From Brumimicrobium mesophilum (lineage in GTDB: Bacteria; Bacteroidota; Bacteroidia; Flavobacteriales_D; Crocinitomicaceae), in contig NZ_PVSS01000001.1 of NCBI RefSeq assembly GCF_003025005.1, positions 186,001 to 250,000 of the forward strand: a stretch of 64,000 nucleotides of DNA, written 5' to 3'. Shown piece after piece: positions 1 to 8,097 of the stretch. Within the stretch, counting starts at the first letter, position 1. Every line of letters begins with the position of its first letter. A program made the position numbers and the translations under genes. The notes beneath the pieces are model-generated. The model was given only the letters and a program-made list of their open reading frames with translations. It was not told the DNA's origin and made no database searches.

Positions 1-884
1 CCTCGAGTTGCAGCTACAATACCACCAACGTGAGTTCCGTGCAATGCATCAGGACCTTCAACATCGTTGTTACCATAATCAGTATCAGTAATATCATAAA
101 TATCATCTCCTATTAAATCTCTTTCATTTAAATCTGGATTGTAATGACCATCAATCATTCCTTGAATTTGATCAATTTGTCCTTGAAGTGCTTCTTCATT
201 CAAGTCTCCTGATAATAAAGCTAATCCCATAGTCTTCATTTGGGCTTGTTGAGGACCTTCTGTCTTCCATTTTTTCAATGATTTCTCATCGTACTCTTCA
301 ACACCCATCATGTTAGAAATCATACCTGGAAGGTTTGGTAACATTTGGTCTTTGAATTGGTTGATTTGTCCAATAGTAGCGGTTAATCTTTCACGATTGC
401 TTTCCACTTCTTCCTTTGTTTCAATATAAAGAGCATATTCTTTAGCATCCTCACTTTTCACATCAGCAGAATCAACATTTTCGTATTTAGGCTTTAATTC
501 AGCATAAATTCTTGTAACATTTAAACGAGCAGTATTAATATTTTCACCTTTCTTGTTACCCAAAAAGTTCCAACCGTTAACGTCATCAATGTAACCATTG
601 TTATCATCATCTATTCCGTTTCCAGCAATTTCGCCTTTATTCACCCAAATTCTACCTTGCAAGTCTTCATGCTCAATATCAATTCCTGAATCAATGATTG
701 CAACAATAACTGTGTCTGGTGTAATTTTTTTAAGCTTCTTGTAAGCTTTTTCTGTAGACATTCCTGTCTTACTAGTGTTGTACCAATTTAATACTTTTTT
801 ATCTACCTGCGCTGTAGCTGTAGAAAAGTAAGCTCCTAAAAGAGCAGGAAGCATTATTCTTAAAAATATTTTTCTCATATTCAT
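1..884 (-). CDS. S8 subtilisin-like serine peptidase, N-terminal part (runs off the window)
   Basis: Translating the minus strand from ATG at 884 (or the in-frame ATG at 878) gives a signal-peptide-like start, then a subtilase catalytic Asp motif VAIIDSGIDIEHEDL (Asp about residue 65) and, at the very edge of the window, the catalytic His motif HGTHVGGIVAATR. The catalytic Ser lies outside the window. About 175 residues separate Asp and His, far more than in subtilisin; the insert is charged and helical-looking and follows a NGIDDDNNGYIDDVNGW calcium-binding-like stretch. This insert architecture is common in Bacteroidota secreted S8 peptidases. It is divergent from the S8 gene at 996, with a 111-bp shared intergenic region. 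Probably an exported protease; C-terminal sorting signal cannot be judged. Confidence 0.85.
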   Translation of the reverse strand, partial: MNMRKIFLRIMLPALLGAYFSTATAQVDKKVLNWYNTSKTGMSTEKAYKKLKKITPDTVIVAIIDSGIDIEHEDLQGRIWVNKGEIAGNGIDDDNNGYIDDVNGWNFLGNKKGENINTARLNVTRIYAELKPKYENVDSADVKSEDAKEYALYIETKEEVESNRERLTATIGQINQFKDQMLPNLPGMISNMMGVEEYDEKSLKKWKTEGPQQAQMKTMGLALLSGDLNEEALQGQIDQIQGMIDGHYNPDLNERDLIGDDIYDITDTDYGNNDVEGPDALHGTHVGGIVAATR

Positions 885-995
885 TTATATTTACACGTTG
901 AAATTAACGCAAAAGTTGAAATTAATCCACAATTTTACGATATTTATTGTTTGTAAGTCGAATTTCGTACATTAATAGGTCAAATACATAAACAA

Positions 996-3542
996 ATGGT
1001 ATTCCAAAAATCAATTTTCTGCCTTCTTTTACTGTTTATTCCTTTTTCAATACTCTCTCAAAAGTTAGGTTTCAAAGATATTTTGAATGAAAACCCAGAA
1101 GTAAAATTCCCATTAACCCTTCAAAATAACGAAGTAAATAGAACTTTTTTAGAAAATGAAGGAGTGATTATTAAACGTTCTACAAAAAACTTTCTTTATA
1201 TCACAGCTTCTCCACAATGGATTGCTAAAAACCTAAAGGAAACTAAAATTAAAGATTTTTATTTTGAGTATGCACCTCCAACATTATTGGATGATTCTGT
1301 GCGCGTCATGCATGATGTGAATCAAGTTCACGATGGCAGCGCTCCGTTAAAGGACTCCTATACTGGAAAAGGTGTAATTATTGGATTAGTTGATGCCGGT
1401 TTAGACCATAATCATCCAGATTTTATTGATGCTTTTGGAAATAAACGTGTGATCCGCTATTGGGATCATTCTATTAATAATCCTACTCAAACTCCAGCTC
1501 CTTATAATTACGGGCAAATTTGGTATGCCAATCAAATTCAAAATGGAACCATTACAAGTAATGAAGAATCTGTTGGACATGGATCCTCTGTAACCGGGAT
1601 ATGCGCTGGGAATGGTTTGGCCAATGGACTTAACAAGGGAATGGCACCAGATGCGCAAATTATTTTTGTAGAAACAAATTTTAATCTTCCGAATTGGACA
1701 CTTACAGTAGCAGATGCCTGCGATTATATTTTTATGGTTGCAGATAGTTTGAACAAACCTGCTGTGATTAATTTGAGCGTTGGTAGTTATTTAGGAAGTC
1801 ATGACGGTAAAGATCCTGCAGGAGAGCTTATGGAAATGTTGGTGAATGAAAAAAATGGAAGAATTATAATTGGTGCCGCAGGAAACTCAGGAAACCAAGA
1901 ACCTTATCATGCACAACAAACAATGAATCCTGTAGACACAAATTTCATTTGGTTTGAAAATAATCCAAATGGATCTTTAGGTATCAATACTGTTTTTTTC
2001 GATTTATGGTCTGATGTTAGTGACGCACAGTTTCAATATTCATTTGGAGCTAATAAACCAGGCCCATCCTACGAAAATGTAGCAGAAACTCAATACCGAT
2101 TTGCTCAATTGAATGTTGGAACACCAATTTTTGACACTATTTATAACGCTAATGGAGACAGAATTGCTACACTTGAAGTTTACACTGAATATGTTGCTGG
2201 AAACTACCACCTTCAAGGGCTATTCTCAAATGTAGATTCTACGAATTACCGTATGCGATTTAGCACGACTGGATTTGGTAAATATGATCTTTGGAGTGGC
2301 TCATGGATAGGATTAAACAAAATAATACATGATATCCCCACAGCAGCAGAGTATCCACCTATTATCCACTATGTTATGCCTGACAGTGCTCAAAGTATAG
2401 TCTCATCGTGGAATTGTTCTCCTGACATCATTTCTGTAGCAAACCTTAGAGGACGACTTGGACACATAACTCATGCTGGAGGTCAATATTACCCAGGAAG
2501 TGATATGACTCCTCCAGGAAAAATATCTAACGGTTCAAGTCGAGGCCCTTCACGAGACGGAGTAACTAAGCCAGACATAAGTGCTGCGGGCGATGTTACA
2601 TTAGGAAGCGCTCCCTTATTTATGGTTGGAAACCCCTCTTTTGCTACGCAATTAGGAATTGGAGGTTATCATTTAAGAAATGGTGGAACATCAATGGCAT
2701 CACCAGTTGTAGCAGGAATTGCAGCCCTATATTTGGAAAGATGTGGGAATAGCTCTTCTGCTGAATTTATGGCCGACTTGTTTGGAAGTGCAGAATCAGA
2801 TGTGTTTACGGGTTCAACTCCAAATAACAGATATGGTTATGGAAAAGTAAACGCTTTTGATTTATTGAATAGCAAAAATGGAAACTTAACCATCTTAGGA
2901 GACACGGCAATTTGTCAAATGCCAGTTGAGCTTTCAACTAATATTCCTTTAATAGAATACGAATGGTCAACTGGAGACTTCTCTCCTGACATAATTGTGC
3001 CGCAGCCAGCTACAATTTCACTATTTGGTTTCGACATCCAAGGTTGTAAAGTTTATTCGGATACTGTGTCTGTTGTTCAAGGCAGTCCTTTACAAAACCC
3101 TATTGTTCAAGTTTCGGGTAGTTTTTTAATTTCTAGCAGTGCTCCAAATTATCAATGGTATTTGAATGACACTCCAATTCCAGGAGCTACTCAACAAACT
3201 TATAGTCCGCAAGGAATTGGTTTTTACAGCGTCGCAATTCAAGGACCTGACAATTGTAAGAGTTTCTCAAATGCTGTTCAATGGACCTTAAATTTAGAAG
3301 ATGAAATAAAGTCTAACATCAATTTATATCCAAATCCAGCTCACAATTCATTAAATATAGAAGTTGAAGGAACTTTTATAAAACGTTATGAAATTACTTC
3401 AACCACAGGACAATTAATAATGGAAAAGCAAACAAATGACGCTAAAGTCCTTGTTAATATTGATAAATTATCAAGTGGTGCTTATTTAATAAAAATAGAA
3501 ACAGTAAGTGGAAACAAAATGTTACCATTTTTTAAACAATAG
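996..3542 (+). CDS. Secreted S8 subtilisin-like peptidase with T9SS type A sorting domain
   Basis: 848 residues. Signal peptide at residues 1-21 (ends ILSQK). Catalytic triad visible: Asp133 in IIGLVDAGLDHNHPDF, His195 in GHGSSVTGICAGNG, Ser566 in GGTSMASPVVAGIAA. Asp-Ser distance is large because about 250 residues (roughly 310-560) are inserted between the oxyanion-hole Asn region (GAAGNSGN) and the Ser, probably a beta-sandwich or PA-like insert. After the protease there are Ig/PKD-like segments (about 630-760) and a C-terminal type A T9SS sorting domain starting INLYPNPAHNSLNIEVEG, so it is expected to be exported through the outer membrane and anchored or released. Divergent from another S8 gene upstream. 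Confidence 0.93.
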   Translation: MVFQKSIFCLLLLFIPFSILSQKLGFKDILNENPEVKFPLTLQNNEVNRTFLENEGVIIKRSTKNFLYITASPQWIAKNLKETKIKDFYFEYAPPTLLDDSVRVMHDVNQVHDGSAPLKDSYTGKGVIIGLVDAGLDHNHPDFIDAFGNKRVIRYWDHSINNPTQTPAPYNYGQIWYANQIQNGTITSNEESVGHGSSVTGICAGNGLANGLNKGMAPDAQIIFVETNFNLPNWTLTVADACDYIFMVADSLNKPAVINLSVGSYLGSHDGKDPAGELMEMLVNEKNGRIIIGAAGNSGNQEPYHAQQTMNPVDTNFIWFENNPNGSLGINTVFFDLWSDVSDAQFQYSFGANKPGPSYENVAETQYRFAQLNVGTPIFDTIYNANGDRIATLEVYTEYVAGNYHLQGLFSNVDSTNYRMRFSTTGFGKYDLWSGSWIGLNKIIHDIPTAAEYPPIIHYVMPDSAQSIVSSWNCSPDIISVANLRGRLGHITHAGGQYYPGSDMTPPGKISNGSSRGPSRDGVTKPDISAAGDVTLGSAPLFMVGNPSFATQLGIGGYHLRNGGTSMASPVVAGIAALYLERCGNSSSAEFMADLFGSAESDVFTGSTPNNRYGYGKVNAFDLLNSKNGNLTILGDTAICQMPVELSTNIPLIEYEWSTGDFSPDIIVPQPATISLFGFDIQGCKVYSDTVSVVQGSPLQNPIVQVSGSFLISSSAPNYQWYLNDTPIPGATQQTYSPQGIGFYSVAIQGPDNCKSFSNAVQWTLNLEDEIKSNINLYPNPAHNSLNIEVEGTFIKRYEITSTTGQLIMEKQTNDAKVLVNIDKLSSGAYLIKIETVSGNKMLPFFKQ

Positions 3543-3603
3543 TAATGCTACTTGTTAGTATAATCTTTCTATTTTTGAGGTTCTAAAAAACAATAAATTA
3601 TAT

Positions 3604-4038
3604 ATGGATTTATCAGGAGTAATTTCGATTTCAGGGAAACCTGGATTATTTAAAGTAGTAGCACAATCTAAAAACAACATAATTGTTGAATCGCTAATCG
3701 ACAACAAACGCATACCTGCTTATTCTACTGACCGTATTTCGGCTTTAGAAGATATCAGTATTTATACTTACGAAGAAGATGTTCCGTTGAAACAAGTTTA
3801 CACAAGCTTGGCAAAAAAAGAGGATTGTAAAGCAGGACCTTCTCACAAAGAAAGCTTGAATAAATTGACAAGTTATTTAGAAGAAATTCTTCCAGATTAC
3901 GACCAAGATCGTGTCTACCCTTCTGACATTAAAAAGTTATTCCAATGGTATAATATTCTTCAAAAAGCAGGTTTAATTACCCTAGAAGAAGAGAAAGAAG
4001 AAGAAAATAAGGAAGAGGGAGAGAAAGCAGAAAAATAA
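3604..4038 (+). CDS. DUF5606-family protein
   Basis: 144 residues, no signal peptide. The N-terminus MDLSGVISISGKPGLFKVV followed by IIVESLIDNKRIPAYS is the recognisable signature of the Bacteroidota-specific DUF5606 family (small SH3-like barrel at residues 1-60 then a helical part with PDYDQDRVYPSDIKKLFQWYN). The last 20 residues are almost purely Glu/Lys. Function is unknown. It begins 61 bp after the S8 gene on the same strand; whether they share a transcript is unclear. Confidence 0.8.
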   Translation: MDLSGVISISGKPGLFKVVAQSKNNIIVESLIDNKRIPAYSTDRISALEDISIYTYEEDVPLKQVYTSLAKKEDCKAGPSHKESLNKLTSYLEEILPDYDQDRVYPSDIKKLFQWYNILQKAGLITLEEEKEEENKEEGEKAEK

Positions 4039-4059
4039 AAAGTTCAACGATACAATGTA

Positions 4060-4080
4060 GGGGCGATTTGCGAATCGTCC
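4060..4080. repeat. Short palindromic REP-like hairpin
   Basis: A GC-rich stem (gggcgatt at 4061-4068, loop tgcg, aatcgtcc at 4073-4080, one G-T pair) preceded by GTAGG in an otherwise AT-rich intergenic region between the DUF5606 gene and the M3 peptidase. GTAGGGGCGAnTTGCnAATCGnCC-like words are dispersed in several bacterial genomes (from memory); only one copy was noticed here. It has no T-tract directly after it on the plus strand, so a terminator role is weak. Confidence 0.45.
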
Positions 4081-4129
4081 TTACTATCATTTTTACATCC
4101 CACCCATCACCTTCTAAAACAACATCACA

Positions 4130-5842
4130 ATGAAAGTTACACGTCCAGAAAGAACATTTTTACCAGATAATTTCACAGTAGATAAATGGGAAAATGTAGA
4201 ACAATATTTTATAGATTTAGAAAATCGTTCTATTGAAACGAAAACTGAATTCGAAAAATGGATTAGTGATCAAAGTGAGTTGGAAGCTGTAATTTCTGAA
4301 AATTTAGCGTGGCGTTACATCAAAATGACAATCGATACAAAGGACAAGGATTTAGCAGATGCATACGGATTTTTCGTAAAGGAAATTCAACCAAACTTGG
4401 AACCATACTCTTTTCGCTTAAATAAAAAACTATCAGCTTCTCCATTCAAATCTGAATTTAAGGACGAAGCATACAAAATCTATTTTAGAGGAATAGATAC
4501 TGCAATTAAATTATTTCGCGAAGAAAACATCGCTTTGAATGCTGAATTAGCGGAAAAAAGTCAAATTCATGGTGCTGTAAGTGGTGCACAATCGATCGAA
4601 CACGATGGAGAGAAAATCACGATGCAAAAAGCAGGTTCTTTATTGAAAGAAAATGATGAAGCATTGCGTAAGTCTGTATTCGAAAAAATGGCTTCTAGAA
4701 GAGCAGAAGACACTGAACAATTAGATGATTTATTTTCTGAATTGATTCAATTGCGTCACAAAGTAGCGACCAACGCAGGATATGATAGTTTCCGTGACTA
4801 CATGTTCGATGAATTAGGTCGTTTTGATTATACAAAAGAAGATTGTTTTGATTTCCATCAATCAATAAAAGATGAAATTGTTCCTTTGGTGAAGCAAATT
4901 AGTCAGAAAAAGTCCGAATTGATGGGTAAAGAGAAGCTTAAACCATGGGACAGTCAAGTTGATCCATTGGGGAGAAAACCTTTAAAACCATTTAAAGATG
5001 GAGAAGAATTATTGAAGAAAACGATTGTGATTTTCGATAAAATTGACTCCTATTTTGGCGATTGTTTAAGAACAATGGACGCTATGGGATATTTGGATTT
5101 AGATTCAAAAGATGGAAAATCTCCAGGAGGATACAACTATCCATTATATGAAATCGGAGTTCCATTTATCTTTATGAATTCTGTAGGTTCTCAAAGAGAT
5201 TTAATCACAATGATTCACGAAGGTGGACATGCGATTCAATCATTTTTGACAAGAGATTTGGAATTGACATCTTTCAAAAGTTTCCCTTCCGAGATCGCAG
5301 AATTAGCATCGATGAGTATGGAGCTTTTAACAATGGATTATTGGGATGAATTTTACGATAACCAAGAAGATTTAACAAGAGCTAAAATTGAACAACTGGA
5401 GACAGTACTTGAAGTTCTTCCTTGGGTTGCAACAATTGATGAATTCCAACATTGGATTTATGAAAACCCAACCCACTCGAAGGAGGAACGTAAAGAAAAA
5501 TGGATTTCGCTATTGGATGAATACGGAACAGGAACGACTGACTGGACAGGATATGAAGATGTAAGAGCATACTCTTGGCAAAGACAATTGCATTTATTCG
5601 AAGTACCATTTTACTATATCGAATACGGAATGGCACAATTAGGTGCATTAGCAATCTGGAAAAACAGCAAAGAAGATTTCGATAAAACAATTAAAGATTA
5701 TAAAAAAGCAATGGCTTTAGGCTACACTAAATCTATTCCTGGAGTTTACGAAGCAGCAAACATAACTTTTGACTTTTCGAAGAAGAATATTAAAGAATTG
5801 GCGGAATTTGTAGGGGAGGAACTTAGTGGAATCGCCAAATAG
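4130..5842 (+). CDS. M3 family metallo-oligopeptidase (PepF-like)
   Basis: 570 residues, no signal peptide, so cytoplasmic. Zinc-binding HEXXH motif HEGGH at His363-His367, with the third ligand expected at Glu391 in FPSEIAELASMSMELL, the typical M3/PepF spacing and context. The C-terminus (about residues 525-570) has the family signature TKSIPGVYEAANITFDF. The length is usual for short oligoendopeptidase F-type enzymes of the M3B branch. It presumably degrades short peptides from protein turnover or import. Monocistronic as far as visible. A decayed copy of the C-terminus of a related gene is present at 7801-7945. Confidence 0.93.
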   Translation: MKVTRPERTFLPDNFTVDKWENVEQYFIDLENRSIETKTEFEKWISDQSELEAVISENLAWRYIKMTIDTKDKDLADAYGFFVKEIQPNLEPYSFRLNKKLSASPFKSEFKDEAYKIYFRGIDTAIKLFREENIALNAELAEKSQIHGAVSGAQSIEHDGEKITMQKAGSLLKENDEALRKSVFEKMASRRAEDTEQLDDLFSELIQLRHKVATNAGYDSFRDYMFDELGRFDYTKEDCFDFHQSIKDEIVPLVKQISQKKSELMGKEKLKPWDSQVDPLGRKPLKPFKDGEELLKKTIVIFDKIDSYFGDCLRTMDAMGYLDLDSKDGKSPGGYNYPLYEIGVPFIFMNSVGSQRDLITMIHEGGHAIQSFLTRDLELTSFKSFPSEIAELASMSMELLTMDYWDEFYDNQEDLTRAKIEQLETVLEVLPWVATIDEFQHWIYENPTHSKEERKEKWISLLDEYGTGTTDWTGYEDVRAYSWQRQLHLFEVPFYYIEYGMAQLGALAIWKNSKEDFDKTIKDYKKAMALGYTKSIPGVYEAANITFDFSKKNIKELAEFVGEELSGIAK

Positions 5843-5932
5843 CAAAAATTTTAATGATAGCACGAACACGATGAAATCGCGCATGAGCTAATTGATAATT
5901 TTGTATGGCTGAAATGACTTCAAGAAATACAT

Positions 5933-6426
5933 TCAATCTTTAATAACAGTTAATTCTGTTCTTCTGTTACATCCATACATTTCTTCCTGTCTTACCTTAT
6001 TTGATTCATTTTTATACGTTCAAGTGAGATTATTGGTGTGCTTTCCCCGTATCCTTTTGACAAAAGACGAATTGAATCAATTTTATATTCTTGGATTAAA
6101 AATTCTTTTATTGCCTTAGCTCTTTTCTCAGATAAAAATAGGTTACTTTTTTCACTTCCTCTTTGATCTGTATGTGAGCCAATTTCAAATCTCAAATTTT
6201 CATTCTTTTTAATAAAATTAGCGATTACATTTAGTGAATTATCTGATTGATCCGTCAAGATTCTAAATCCATCATTGTAAACTATTACAGGGCTCAGAAT
6301 CTTGTCATTATTTTCGAATATGGTGTCTTCGAAAACTTTACATTCCTTAGGAGAACACTGAGAATATGCCACATTTAGATTCAGAACTAGAAGAAACCAA
6401 ACTACTTTTTTAATGGAAAATATCAT
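5933..6426 (-). pseudogene. OmpA C-terminal-domain secreted protein, frameshifted near its 3' end
   Basis: The uninterrupted frame (5992-6426, 144 aa) starts with a signal peptide (ends VAYSQ) and contains an OmpA/MotB peptidoglycan-binding domain: RFEIGSHTDQRGSEKSN...LSEKRAKAIKEFL, then LLSKGYGESTPI. It stops at LERIKMNQIR without the final conserved segment. Reading on in the next frame from the T5 run at 6009-6013 (A5 on the coding strand) gives NESNKVRQEEMYGCNRRTEL and then TVIKD, stop at 5933-5935, which is exactly the missing NRRTE/V-F end of the domain. One extra A in the run restores a 164-residue protein. This is a homopolymer slip: real mutation, phase-variable tract, or sequencing error. 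The start lies 1 bp after the stop of the gene at 6428, so the two form an operon. Confidence 0.8.
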
Positions 6427-6427
6427 T

Positions 6428-6856
6428 TCAACTCTTATTTAAACAGTTTTTGTATCGTATGTATATTTGTTGGTAATCAATAAATTCCATTTCACTAGCT
6501 TTTACCCTCTCATCAACATACAATTCTGTTAATCTTAATTTTTTAGAGCAATCATCAAGGATTCCATAGCACCGTCCTAAATCCCATAAACAATTTCTAT
6601 CTTGATAATTTTTCCAACCTTGAGTAAAGTAATCTATACTCTTTATTATGTCAGTATGATTCTTCCATTTTAAATATTTCGCGTAATAAACTATTCCAAT
6701 ATCATGTAACAGCTTTTGTTTTCCATTGGTAATCTCTAATTGAATCACAGAATCCAAAAAAGTTTGATTACTTAAAACTGTAACTGAATCAATTGCTCCA
6801 CAAGTCAATCGAATTTCGTCTCTAACTTTCAAATAATCTACTTGAGAGAACGCCAA
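6428..6856 (-). CDS. Hypothetical secreted protein, start damaged or misplaced
   Basis: 142 residues with a putative TTG start; I do not recognise the family. The protein begins with LAFSQVDYLKV, which looks like the last residues of a signal peptide (LAFSQ) plus the mature N-terminus, but the upstream codons in this frame soon reach a stop (TAA 15 bp before the TTG). An ATG in another frame (MNNLIQI, about 20 bp upstream) would join it after a single-base insertion. The rest is helical with Tyr-rich YYAKYLKWKNHTD and two Cys pairs, reminiscent of TPR-like periplasmic proteins that often accompany OmpA-domain proteins. The stop is followed after 1 bp by the OmpA-domain gene. Possibly a decaying operon. 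Confidence 0.5.
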   Translation of the reverse strand: MAFSQVDYLKVRDEIRLTCGAIDSVTVLSNQTFLDSVIQLEITNGKQKLLHDIGIVYYAKYLKWKNHTDIIKSIDYFTQGWKNYQDRNCLWDLGRCYGILDDCSKKLRLTELYVDERVKASEMEFIDYQQIYIRYKNCLNKS

Positions 6857-7011
6857 ATTTGAATAAGATTATTCATAATTGATAGTGTTGGAAATTTCTA
6901 TTTCAGCTCGTCTAATAAATATTTACGAAAAATAAGGATTTATTATTTAGTAGAAAGTGAAATAAAAATGTGGTTCTATAATCGAAAACTTAAGTACACT
7001 CATAATTAAAA

Positions 7012-7040
7012 AAAGCCTCAAGAAATAATCTTGAGGCTTT
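7012..7040 (-). terminator. Rho-independent terminator
   Basis: Perfect 12-bp stem AAAGCCTCAAGA / TCTTGAGGCTTT with a 5-nt loop (7024-7028). On the minus strand the stem is followed by a T-rich tract, and it lies 36 bp after the stop of the lipoprotein gene at 7076-7741. Confidence 0.9.
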
Positions 7041-7075
7041 CTGTACATTAGAATTAGTAAAAATGTGTTTCTTCT

Positions 7076-7741
7076 TTATTTAGAGAAATTACCTACGTAA
7101 TCTCCATCTGTAACCACTTTTACATCAGTGCCATTGTATACTTTGCAATTAAATTTCACATGAACTCTTACGTCTATGGTTGAACCCACTAGAACCTGTT
7201 TTCTCGATACGATCTCAAAAGTACTTCCAGTTTGATCTCCTTCCATAGATGAATACATTATCCCTCCTGGCATTCCGATTGTGATTGAAACACCTTGCTC
7301 CGACAAATCAGAAAAAGGGTATAATCCTGGCTCAAAATAATCATAAAAATCATCATCATTAAGATATCCACCATAGAAATTAACACCTTTTTTGACATCA
7401 ATTAAAGTGTACATTTCGGCTTCATAAAGCAAATATGAAGCGTAAACTGCCTCAGTAGCTGATCCAGAAATTTCTTTATCTACAGTAGTTCCTGCCCACA
7501 AACTCATACTTTCTTCTTCGCTTATGGTATTTCCATCGATAGTAAAAGTTGCAAATCTATTTCCGTCAATCAAATTTCCCGCGGGTGGGTTTTGCGCATA
7601 TACACAAGAACCATCGTCTTTTTCAGCGTCACTTGAATAATTTGTAGCAGTTGCATCTGTACATCCTTCTTTTTTACAAGAAGAAATTGTTAATCCTAAG
7701 CATAGCAACGAAGTTAGCGTAATCAATTTTGTAGTGTTCAT
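7076..7741 (-). CDS. Hypothetical lipoprotein with GCTDATATNY motif
   Basis: 221 residues. SPII lipobox LTISSC at about residues 18-23, so a lipoprotein. Directly after it comes GCTDATATNYSSDAEKDDGSC, the Cys-flanked calcium-loop-like motif seen repeatedly in marine Bacteroidota surface proteins (family knowledge). The remaining 160 residues look beta-rich with acidic loops (LNDDDFYDYFEPG) and resemble a single beta-sandwich; I do not recognise a named family. Single gene with its own terminator at 7012-7040. Confidence 0.8.
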   Translation of the reverse strand: MNTTKLITLTSLLCLGLTISSCKKEGCTDATATNYSSDAEKDDGSCVYAQNPPAGNLIDGNRFATFTIDGNTISEEESMSLWAGTTVDKEISGSATEAVYASYLLYEAEMYTLIDVKKGVNFYGGYLNDDDFYDYFEPGLYPFSDLSEQGVSITIGMPGGIMYSSMEGDQTGSTFEIVSRKQVLVGSTIDVRVHVKFNCKVYNGTDVKVVTDGDYVGNFSK

Positions 7742-7800
7742 TCTCTTATATTTTTATTTTTGTGCAATATAATTAAATAAAAGACTAAACTGAGAACTGC

Positions 7801-7945
7801 TGAAAAATTTAAAGATTGTCTACTTAGAGGGAGCAAAATCTATTCCTGAGTTTACTAATAAGCGGGCATCAAATTTGGCTTCTCAAAGAAAAACATAAAG
7901 GAATTGACTGAATTTATTGGGAAAGAATTGGAGTATTTTAATTAA
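7801..7945 (+). pseudogene. Fossil C-terminal fragment of an M3 peptidase gene
   Basis: In the plus strand, one frame reads YLEGAKSIPEFTNKRASN and the next reads AGIKFGFSKKNIKELTEF followed by IGKELEYFN and TAA at 7943-7945. Together they match the end of the intact M3 peptidase of this window (TKSIPGVYEAANITFDFSKK, then NIKELAEFVGEELSG). A frameshift separates the two pieces and no upstream coding region remains. It is therefore the tail of a deleted paralogue or a duplicated 3' end, sitting alone between two convergent-looking minus-strand genes. Confidence 0.75.
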
Positions 7946-8015
7946 TGTGATCGACTAATTTTCAGTAGGTTTTTTAGTGAATAACGAAACCTCATAATCG
8001 AATATTTCAAAAAAA

Positions 8016-8047
8016 ATAAGACCAATAGAAAATTCTACCGGTCTTAT
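8016..8047 (-). terminator. Rho-independent terminator
   Basis: Stem ATAAGACC / GGTCTTAT with an inner TAGAA/TTCTA stem; on the minus strand it is followed by eight T. It lies about 50 bp after the stop of the T9SS protein gene at 8098-9156. Confidence 0.88.
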
Positions 8048-8097
8048 ATCTTGAACTATTAGTTCACCTGAAAAATCAAGTTATAACAAAGAATATT

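Noticed and set aside
1401-1658. 85-codon minus-strand frame inside the S8 peptidase gene
   Set aside because: Antisense shadow of conserved catalytic-domain codons.
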